Part shown: positions 1 to 5,522 of the stretch, in pieces
Layout: each line of letters starts with the position of its first letter
Position numbering within the stretch: the stretch's first letter is position 1
Source: an uncultured Clostridia bacterium
GTDB taxonomy: Bacteria; Bacillota; Clostridia; Christensenellales; Borkfalkiaceae
Reading direction: 5' to 3'
DNA length: 26,674 nucleotides
Assembly: GCA_947629735.1 (NCBI GenBank)
Contig: CANREX010000002.1
Span: forward strand, 1 to 26,674
Program-made: the position numbers and the translations under genes
The notes under the pieces: generated by a model
What the model saw: the letters and a program-made list of their open reading frames with translations, nothing else
Databases searched by the model: none
What the model was told of the DNA's origin: nothing

Positions 1-270
1 TCGCTCGGCAAAGACGGCGCGGTGATATGCGACGGAAAACAGCGCCTTTACTGCGTATCTGTGAACGTGGCGATGAATTCCACGGCGGGAGCGGGCGACG
101 CAATGGTCGCGGCGGCAACTATCGCGCTTTCCGACGGCAGACCGCTTGAAGAAATTCTGCGCTACGGCGTTGCGGCGGGAACGGCTTCCGTCACACAGCC
201 GGACACCTTGTCGTTCAGCAGGGAAAAATTTTACGAGATATTATCTACTCTCAGCGTAAAGAGTATTTAA
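1..270 (+). CDS. PfkB-family sugar kinase, 1-phosphofructokinase type, C-terminal part
   Basis: The reading frame is open from the first base, so the 5' part of the gene lies outside the window; about 89 C-terminal residues are seen. The piece begins SLGKDGAV, a strand motif of PfkB kinases, and carries NSTAGAGDAMVAA, the family's second signature; the Asp of GAGD is the catalytic base and the glycines form the anion hole. The STAGAGD sequence and the helix after it resemble 1-phosphofructokinase (FruK) and tagatose-6-phosphate kinase more than ribokinase. Such enzymes phosphorylate sugar phosphates with ATP in the cytoplasm. Substrate cannot be settled from this fragment, and the upstream neighbours that would help (for instance a PTS gene) are not visible. 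The next gene starts 36 bases downstream. Confidence 0.8.
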   Translation, partial: SLGKDGAVICDGKQRLYCVSVNVAMNSTAGAGDAMVAAATIALSDGRPLEEILRYGVAAGTASVTQPDTLSFSREKFYEILSTLSVKSI

Positions 271-306
271 CCGAAAAACTTTAAATTTCTACGGGAGTAT
301 AAAGCG

Positions 307-714
307 ATGTGGGATGAAAATAAAGTTCTGGAAATGTTGAAGGACATGCCGCCCGTTTTGACGGACGAAAACCTTTTGGAGATCCAGAAACTTATAGACG
401 ACAACAAATATTGGAACAGCAAGGAGCTTAACCGCGACTTGTGTGGAATTTACGCGCCGTTCTGCCGCATTTGCGACAAGACGGTTCTTACCCCTTGCGC
501 CGTAGCGTTCGTGAGAATGAAGATAGCGGAGGGCATGCGCTTGCAGATGGAAAACGTCTCGTCCGAAATCGCGCAGCCGAACCTTCCCGAGGAAGTACAA
601 AGCGAGCCCGAAGAGGAAATCGTTCGGGAGGAAGTCCCCCAAGAGGAGACAACCGCGGAAGAGCCCGCCGAAAACAAAAAAATTCGCATAGGCATAGGAT
701 ATAAAAGACATTGA
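307..714 (+). CDS. hypothetical protein with four clustered cysteines and an acidic tail (135 aa)
   Basis: I do not recognise this protein. A GGGAG sequence about ten bases upstream supports the ATG at 307. Residues 1-80 look helical and hold all four cysteines, C46, C53, C56 and C64, spaced C-x6-C-x2-C-x7-C. This could bind a metal, but no known family is evident. Residues 85-124 are rich in Glu and Pro and probably disordered, and the protein ends in a basic patch (KKIRIGIGYKRH). There is no signal peptide or membrane segment. It follows the sugar kinase gene by 36 bases and may be cotranscribed with it; a hairpin lies 26 bases after the stop. Base composition matches its neighbours. Confidence 0.75.
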   Translation: MWDENKVLEMLKDMPPVLTDENLLEIQKLIDDNKYWNSKELNRDLCGIYAPFCRICDKTVLTPCAVAFVRMKIAEGMRLQMENVSSEIAQPNLPEEVQSEPEEEIVREEVPQEETTAEEPAENKKIRIGIGYKRH

Positions 715-739
715 GCTTTATTTGTTTAAAATCAAGGCA

Positions 740-771
740 AAATATCCCTGCGGTGACCCGCAGGGATATTT
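740..771. terminator. perfect 14-bp hairpin between the four-cysteine gene and the tRNA
   Basis: Bases 740-753 pair perfectly with 758-771 around a TGAC tetraloop (half-stem AAATATCCCTGCGG). It lies 26 bases after the plus-strand stop codon and ahead of a convergent minus-strand tRNA. The U tract is poor: the stem ends in ATTT and is followed by GATATAACG. It is therefore a probable terminator or 3'-end stabilising hairpin rather than a textbook intrinsic terminator. Confidence 0.6.
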
Positions 772-828
772 GATATAACGGATAATTTAACCTTAGTGTA
801 TATTTTAAAAATCGCGCGTTATGCGCCC

Positions 829-902
829 GCAGAAAAGCGGCAGAAAATCAGCGGAAAAGCGGCAGAAAAACGGAAAAATGGCAGAAAAACGGCAGAAAAG
901 TA
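829..902. repeat. 11-bp degenerate tandem repeat with phased A-tracts
   Basis: Six near-identical 11-base units of consensus GCAGAAAANCG start at 829, 840, 851, 862, 881 and 892; a shortened 8-base unit (GAAAAATG) sits at 873-880. Every unit contains an A4-A5 run, so the A-tracts recur at close to one helical turn. That arrangement is expected to bend DNA. No convincing gene covers it. It lies just beyond the tRNA terminator. Confidence 0.8.
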
Positions 903-910
903 GCGTTTTT

Positions 911-949
911 CCGATAAAAAATCGCCCTTGCCGAAATCGGCAAAGGCGA
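911..949 (-). terminator. intrinsic terminator of tRNA-Thr
   Basis: Read on the minus strand, bases 949-937 pair with 934-922 (core TTGCCGA/TCGGCAA, one internal mismatch) and are followed at once by six U residues (A916-A921 on the plus strand). It lies seven bases past the tRNA CCA end. Confidence 0.8.
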
Positions 950-955
950 AAGGAA

Positions 956-1031
<76 letters not shown>

Positions 1032-1075
1032 GCAAGTACGGGGGAAATCGCAATCCCGCTCAAACTTACCTGTAT

Positions 1076-1104
1076 ATTATATTTTAATTGGGTCGGGTTG
1101 TCAA
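1076..1104 (-). promoter_or_regulatory. consensus promoter of tRNA-Thr
   Basis: On the minus strand the -35 box TTGACA (1104-1099) and the -10 box TATAAT (1081-1076) both match the sigma-70/sigma-A consensus exactly, with a 17-base spacer. Transcription should start near 1069, about 38 bases before the mature tRNA 5' end at 1031. Confidence 0.9.
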
Positions 1105-1121
1105 TTTATTTTAATGTTAAA

Positions 1122-2108
1122 ATGAAAAAATTCATGACTAAAATGCGCAATACGGAGATGGAAAGCGTAGCGATAAAAATTTCCGTAATAACGATAATAT
1201 TAAACTTTTTGCTCACGGTTTTCAAATTTCTCGCGGGCACGTTCGGTCATTCGCTTGCGATGATTTCCGACGCGATTCACTCCGCTTCCGACGTGATTTC
1301 CACTATAATTGTCATTATCGGGGTTAAAATGTCGGCAAAAGCGGCGGACAGGGAACACGAATTCGGGCACGAGCGGTTCGAGTGCGTCGCGGCAATAATT
1401 CTTTCCGTGCTGCTCTTTATAACGGGCGCGACAATAGGCTACGGCGGCATAAAAAATATCGTGGACGGAAGCTATAAGACGGCGGCTACGCCTACGTATT
1501 TGGCTATGTCGGCGGCTATCGTGTCCATTGTGGTAAAGGAAATTATGTTTTGGATAACGCGCGCGGCTGCGATAAAGGTCAATTCGGGCGCGCTTAAAGC
1601 CGACGCGTGGCATCACCGTTCGGACGCGCTCTCTTCGATAGGCAGCCTTATCGGCATTATAGGTGCGATGTGCGGCGTTCCCGTTCTCGACTGCGTTGCG
1701 GCTATCGTCATTTGCCTTCTCATACTTAAAGCCGCGATAGAAATTTTCACGGACGCGGTGAACAAGATGACGGACAAGGCGTGCGACGCGCAGACGGAGA
1801 GCCGCATATGGGAGTTTATATCCTCGTGCGAGGGCGTATTGCGTGTGGATAAACTCATGACTCGCCTTTTCGGGAACAGAATATACGTCATAGCGGAAAT
1901 TGCGTGCGACGGAAATCTCCCGCTCTACGCCGCTCATGAAATCGCAGACAAGGTGCATGACGGAGTGGAGGAGCAGTTCCCCTTGGTTAAGCACGTCACT
2001 GTGCACGTCAACCCCTATATAGAGGACGAAACGGTGCGGGAAAGCGAAAATAATATCGGTGAAACCGAAGAAAAAGAAAACGCCGAAAACGGCAGCGCGG
2101 AAGAATAA
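1122..2108 (+). CDS. cation diffusion facilitator (CDF) family metal transporter
   Basis: Members of this family are dimeric inner-membrane proton antiporters that export Zn, Fe, Mn or related divalent ions. Hydrophobic segments are visible from about residue 14 on. The two metal-site motifs are present: SDAIHSASD in the second segment and ADAWHHRSDALSS in the fifth. A cytoplasmic C-terminal domain follows, and the protein ends in an acidic tail (GETEEKENAENGSAEE) that is probably disordered. I chose the ATG at 1122 (328 aa). An upstream in-frame start at 1005 would overlap the tRNA and adds sequence foreign to the family. No clear Shine-Dalgarno site precedes 1122, and ATGs at 1134, 1143 and 1158 are alternatives. 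The metal is not predictable from the motifs alone. Confidence 0.92.
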   Translation: MKKFMTKMRNTEMESVAIKISVITIILNFLLTVFKFLAGTFGHSLAMISDAIHSASDVISTIIVIIGVKMSAKAADREHEFGHERFECVAAIILSVLLFITGATIGYGGIKNIVDGSYKTAATPTYLAMSAAIVSIVVKEIMFWITRAAAIKVNSGALKADAWHHRSDALSSIGSLIGIIGAMCGVPVLDCVAAIVICLLILKAAIEIFTDAVNKMTDKACDAQTESRIWEFISSCEGVLRVDKLMTRLFGNRIYVIAEIACDGNLPLYAAHEIADKVHDGVEEQFPLVKHVTVHVNPYIEDETVRESENNIGETEEKENAENGSAEE

Positions 2109-2172
2109 AACTGCAAACAAACAAATAAAACAGCGTCAAAAACGCAAAAAACCTCATTACAATACGTACAAC

Positions 2173-2196
2173 AAAGGCGACCTTTCGGTCGCCTTT
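2173..2196. terminator. bidirectional terminator hairpin between convergent genes
   Basis: AAAGGCGACC (2173-2182) pairs perfectly with GGTCGCCTTT (2187-2196) around a TTTC loop. It lies between the CDF stop at 2108 and the minus-strand stop at 2203. Flanking T-runs are short on both sides, but the position suits a shared terminator. Confidence 0.75.
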
Positions 2197-2202
2197 AAAC
2201 GT

Positions 2203-2793
2203 TTATTGATTTTTATCGGATAATCTCTTTACGATGTCTCCCGCGCCGAGCAAAGTGGAAATCTGTTCCTGCCCCAAGTTGTCGTAATAAGTCTTGCGCA
2301 ATTCGGGCATCGCCTTGAAAAATCTCGCCCGCTCGTATTGCATTTGTTCGCCCGAAATCTCCGAAAGCCTGATAAGCGAGGAGCGGGTGGGCACAAACAG
2401 CTTTAATTCGGGGTTGAGCGCTTCGTAAAGTTTGTTGAGTTCGCTGTCCGTCCATTTGGCGTATTGTTCGTAGCTGAGATAGCGGGAGACTTCGAACACC
2501 TTCGGCAAAGCCGAGTTGAGCTCTTCCCACAGGCAATCGAGTGAGGGCGCGCGGGATATCAAAATTTTGTTGATTTCCCCGATGATATCCGCAAGCCTCG
2601 GCGTAAATTGACAGTGTTTTATAGTGCTTTCAACGGCTTCAAAGACAATTTCGCGCGGGTATTTGCTAAGGCATTTGAACCAGAATTCCGCCAAAGTCTT
2701 TGTGCTTTCCCCGTCGCTGTCGGGATAGGCGTTGTCGTAATTCACCTTGATAAGCGTTATTATCTTGACTATGTCGTTTTTTTTGAGTTCCAT
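2203..2793 (-). CDS. G39P-like helicase loader/inhibitor protein (196 aa)
   Basis: The N-terminal 85 residues resemble the helicase loader/inhibitor domain of phage SPP1 G39P type: a first helix (IVKIITLIKVNYDNAYPD), a central FWFKCLSKYPREIVFEAVESTI segment, and the TPRLADIIGEI motif that matches the family's FPPxIADI pattern. In the phage system such a protein binds the DnaB-family helicase and brings it to the origin complex. Residues 90-196 are helical and unrecognised. There is no Walker A motif, so this is not a DnaI/DnaC-type ATPase loader. It starts three bases after the DnaD-like gene, is probably translated from the same message, and is the last gene before the hairpin at 2173. The assignment rests on motif resemblance. 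A chromosomal replication role is inferred from the neighbour. Confidence 0.7.
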   Translation of the reverse strand: MELKKNDIVKIITLIKVNYDNAYPDSDGESTKTLAEFWFKCLSKYPREIVFEAVESTIKHCQFTPRLADIIGEINKILISRAPSLDCLWEELNSALPKVFEVSRYLSYEQYAKWTDSELNKLYEALNPELKLFVPTRSSLIRLSEISGEQMQYERARFFKAMPELRKTYYDNLGQEQISTLLGAGDIVKRLSDKNQ

Positions 2794-2796
2794 AAT

Positions 2797-4206
2797 TTAT
2801 TCCTCGTTGGGGTCGTAAAGCGACTTCAAAATGTCGAAGTCGCGCTGCCGCTGCGCGGCTTTTGCCGTCATTTTGCCGCGTTCCGTCTGTGCGGGGATCT
2901 GCTCTATCGTGTAGATTGACGAGTTTTTCCACGTGGAGAGCAGGTAGTTCATTGCGGCTACGGGGTTGTTTTTTGTGGCGGAAAGTTCCGCCGCTTTCAA
3001 AATCATAGCCTCGTTGAAGCCCCAATCGCGCCAACGCGCCAACGCCTGCCTGTCGTAGGGGATAATCTTCCTCGTGAGCCCGCAAGCCGAAAGCATCGAT
3101 TTTATGAATTTGTCGTCCTCCGCGAGGTTCGAAAGGAGGATATTAACGCTGTCGTCGTCTACAAACGCCTGCCTGTACAGCCCGTCGATAAAATCGCTCA
3201 TGCCGTCGAACGAATTTCTTCCGCTCAAAAAGCAGTAATTCGCAATTTTTTTGAGCGCTTCGCCGCTGAAACCATAGCCGCTCCACACGACAACGTAGTT
3301 TTCCACATAAGGGGTGGCGTCGGAGATGAAAACCCCGAGCGACTTCGCGACGGCGACGGCGATATCGTAAAGGCTGTCCTTTGTTTTGCGGTAGTCGGCA
3401 ATCTCTTTCGCGTCGAACTTCTTGTTTTTGTAGAGTTCCAATATGGCTGCGTTGAGCCTTTCGAACGATTTGCTCTTGAAGCACTTCGCCGTGGCGATTA
3501 TCGCGTCGTCGTCGAAGCCGAGTTTCGTCCACTTTTCGTAGTAGTCGTTGTCCTCGGCGGCGGGCGAGCGCTTTATGCCGCAAGCGGAGAAAATCTTTAT
3601 CAGGGAGGAAGAGCAAGCCGTGTAAGCGGAAAGTTTTTCCGTGACTTTCTTTTCGGTGTTCGCCCCGTCGCTTTCGAAATTTTTCAGAACTTTCTTTATG
3701 TACGCCGCGCCTATATCGTTGCCCTTCAAATTGACGCAATAGGCGATTATCATGACGAGGGCGTTGCGCTCAAAGCCGTAGTCTTCCAAAAATATCAGAT
3801 AATCGCGGAATTCGTCCTGCGAGACCATGCGCCCGTCGCCGAAAATGCTCTGAATTTCTTCATACAGCCCCTGATATTTTTCGGGGTGGAGTATCTTGGG
3901 CTTTCCGTAGAGGTTGTCGCAATCGAGAATTTTGACTTCGAACGGGTTTACGGACGTTATCGCGACGAGTTCGAGGCTTTCGAGATATTCGAAATATTCC
4001 CTTGTCTGTTCTTCCGTGATTTTAAATTTCGCCGCCATATCCGCAACGGTGTGGGAAGATTGACCGCTCTGGCACAGATACAGCGCGTACAGATAAATTT
4101 TGACCGCGAAGCAATCGATTTCCGGAAGATATTTCAAAATGAACTTATTTTCTACGCCCGTAATCGATTTTTTTGACAATTCGTCGGACAGGGAAATAAA
4201 AGCCAT
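2797..4206 (-). CDS. DnaD-domain replication initiation protein with repeated C-terminal units
   Basis: DnaD/DnaB-type proteins of Firmicutes remodel origin DNA and help load the replicative helicase. Here residues 20-85 form the N-terminal winged-helix region (FILKYLPEIDCFAVKIYLYA, then ADMAAKFKITEEQTREYFEYL). Four DnaD-like helical units follow at about 117-190, 203-275, 283-350 and 366-437. Each has a G-F turn after an aromatic stretch (FLEDYGF, KWTKLGF, VWSGYGF, RWRDWGF). The last unit ends YLLSTWKNSSIYTIEQI, close to the family's YxxxxLxxW motif. At 469 aa it is about twice the length of B. subtilis DnaD. I chose the ATG at 4206 because AGGAGG lies eight bases upstream; an in-frame TTG at 4212 is too close to that site. 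Confidence 0.85.
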   Translation of the reverse strand: MAFISLSDELSKKSITGVENKFILKYLPEIDCFAVKIYLYALYLCQSGQSSHTVADMAAKFKITEEQTREYFEYLESLELVAITSVNPFEVKILDCDNLYGKPKILHPEKYQGLYEEIQSIFGDGRMVSQDEFRDYLIFLEDYGFERNALVMIIAYCVNLKGNDIGAAYIKKVLKNFESDGANTEKKVTEKLSAYTACSSSLIKIFSACGIKRSPAAEDNDYYEKWTKLGFDDDAIIATAKCFKSKSFERLNAAILELYKNKKFDAKEIADYRKTKDSLYDIAVAVAKSLGVFISDATPYVENYVVVWSGYGFSGEALKKIANYCFLSGRNSFDGMSDFIDGLYRQAFVDDDSVNILLSNLAEDDKFIKSMLSACGLTRKIIPYDRQALARWRDWGFNEAMILKAAELSATKNNPVAAMNYLLSTWKNSSIYTIEQIPAQTERGKMTAKAAQRQRDFDILKSLYDPNEE

Positions 4207-4214
4207 ATGCAAAA

Positions 4215-4220
4215 CCTCCT
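4215..4220 (-). promoter_or_regulatory. ribosome binding site of the DnaD-like gene
   Basis: On the minus strand a perfect AGGAGG sits eight bases ahead of the ATG at 4206. It decides between that ATG and the in-frame TTG six bases upstream. Confidence 0.85.
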
Positions 4221-4228
4221 TTTATCGC

Positions 4229-4257
4229 TTGATTTATCGCGCAAAAAGGGCTATAAT
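4229..4257 (+). promoter_or_regulatory. putative promoter of the sbcDC operon
   Basis: TTGATT (4229-4234), a 17-base spacer and a consensus TATAAT (4252-4257) face sbcD. The predicted start near 4264 gives a leader of about 110 bases that contains the inverted repeat at 4284-4327. Confidence 0.6.
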
Positions 4258-4262
4258 GTCAA
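4233..4262 (-). promoter_or_regulatory. putative proximal promoter of the DnaD-like gene
   Basis: A consensus TTGACA (4262-4257, minus strand) lies 18 bases before GATAAA (4238-4233), a weak -10 match. The -35 box shares one base with the plus-strand -10 box of the sbcD promoter, so the two cannot be occupied together. The leader would be about 20 bases. Confidence 0.45.
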
Positions 4263-4283
4263 TCGGAATGATTATTATGCCCG

Positions 4284-4327
4284 TTTTCGGCGAAAGGTAG
4301 TTACCATTATAACCAACGCGCCGAAAA
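4284..4327. promoter_or_regulatory. inverted repeat with internal -10 box and GTTA-N6-TAAC dyad
   Basis: TTTTCGGCG (4284-4292) is matched exactly by CGCCGAAAA (4319-4327). Between them GTTACCATTATAAC (4300-4313) is a partial palindrome that contains a minus-strand TATAAT (4311-4306). A TTGCTT at 4334-4329 with a 17-base spacer would make a second promoter for the DnaD-like gene. The arrangement looks like an operator, but the cognate regulator is unknown. Confidence 0.4.
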
Positions 4328-4373
4328 AAAGCAAACTTTTTTCGTTAAGTTGTGCGTCGGGATTGTTTTAATT

Positions 4374-5522
4374 ATGAGAATTGCGCACACTTCCGATTGG
4401 CATATCGGCAAAAAACTAATAAGGCGGGACAGATACGATGAATTTCGCGACGTCCTCGGAGAAATTGCGGATATTTGCAGCGAAGAAAATGTGGAGCTCT
4501 GCCTCGTCGCGGGAGATGTCTTTGATACCTATACGCCTTCCGCGGAAGCCGAGAGCATTTTTTTCGAGGCGATAACCCGCCTTTCAAAGATTTGCGCCGT
4601 GCTGATAATAAGCGGAAATCACGACGACTACGTGCGCCTCACCGCAAGTTCTTCCCTCGCGGAAGAGAACAACGTCTATATCGTAGGCAACAATCTCCGT
4701 GCGATAAAGTGCAAGAAATCGGGTAAATGCTATCCCGTTAAATCGGACGGCGGATACGTGGTTTTCGCCAACGACAAGGGCGAACAAGTCTATATAAACA
4801 CGTTGCCCTACCCCAACGAAGCGCGGTTTAAAGAGGGGAAGTCGGAAGAGAGCTTCGAGGACAAGATAAACCGCTGGATAGCGTACGGCGAGCGGGGGAA
4901 AACGGACAAAATTCCCTCGATTTTCCTCTCGCATATATTTATCTGCGGAGGGCAGGCGAGCGAGAGCGAAAGGGAAATCGACCTCGGCGGGGCTCGCCTC
5001 GTGCCTGTGGCAAGTCTGCCGAAATGCGATTATATCGCGTTGGGACATCTCCACAAAAGGCAAAAAATTGCCGAAAACGCCTATTACAGCGGCGCGATAA
5101 TGCGCTTTTCGTTTGACGAGGGCGATTCGGTAAAGTCGATAAACGTCTTCGATATAGGCGAGGGCGGCGTGAGCGATTTCCGCCGCGTTGAGCTCAAAAA
5201 GATTAAAAATCTGATAAGATTGCAGGCTTTGAACGCCGAAAGCGGGATAGAATTGCTCGCAAAAAACCCCGACGACTACGCCGAGCTTACGCTCAATTTA
5301 AAAGAGCCGCTTACGCGCACGCAGATAGCCGCGCTCAGCCAATGCGAAAACCTCATTTCCTTAAAGGCGGAAGTGAGCGGGGGCGAGACGGAAGGGTTTG
5401 TGCAGTCGCGGAAGGATAAGACATCTTCCGAACTTTTCGTAAGTTACTACCTTTCCCGTTACGGCGTAGAGCCGAGCGAGGAGCTCAAAGCGCTGTTTTT
5501 GGAGCTGACGGAGGAAGAATGA
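4374..5522 (+). CDS. sbcD: exonuclease SbcCD subunit D (Mre11-type nuclease)
   Basis: SbcD is the Mn-dependent nuclease of the SbcCD complex, which cleaves hairpins and processes double-strand ends. All phosphoesterase motifs are visible: SDWHIG near the N-terminus, then AGDVFD, SGNHDDY, LSHIFICGG and ALGHLHKRQ. The length of 382 aa is typical. MRIAHTSDWHIG is the standard SbcD start, so I use the ATG at 4374 and not an in-frame TTG at 4350; the Shine-Dalgarno site is weak. The stop overlaps the sbcC start as ATGA, showing translational coupling. It is the first gene of a twelve-gene plus-strand run and is divergent from the replication pair at 2203-4206. Confidence 0.96.
   Translation: MRIAHTSDWHIGKKLIRRDRYDEFRDVLGEIADICSEENVELCLVAGDVFDTYTPSAEAESIFFEAITRLSKICAVLIISGNHDDYVRLTASSSLAEENNVYIVGNNLRAIKCKKSGKCYPVKSDGGYVVFANDKGEQVYINTLPYPNEARFKEGKSEESFEDKINRWIAYGERGKTDKIPSIFLSHIFICGGQASESEREIDLGGARLVPVASLPKCDYIALGHLHKRQKIAENAYYSGAIMRFSFDEGDSVKSINVFDIGEGGVSDFRRVELKKIKNLIRLQALNAESGIELLAKNPDDYAELTLNLKEPLTRTQIAALSQCENLISLKAEVSGGETEGFVQSRKDKTSSELFVSYYLSRYGVEPSEELKALFLELTEEE

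Noticed and set aside
829..902. Possible CRISPR array
   Set aside because: Units are only 11 bases and contiguous, with no spacers and no cas genes.
1200..2120. Long open frame on the minus strand (306 codons) opposite the CDF gene
   Set aside because: Its product is rich in Arg, His and Tyr with no motif, and the plus strand encodes a clear CDF protein; it is an antisense shadow.
2203..4206. Prophage remnant, because of the G39P-like gene
   Set aside because: No integrase, capsid, portal or lysis genes are nearby; composition matches the neighbours, and the pair sits between ordinary chromosomal genes.
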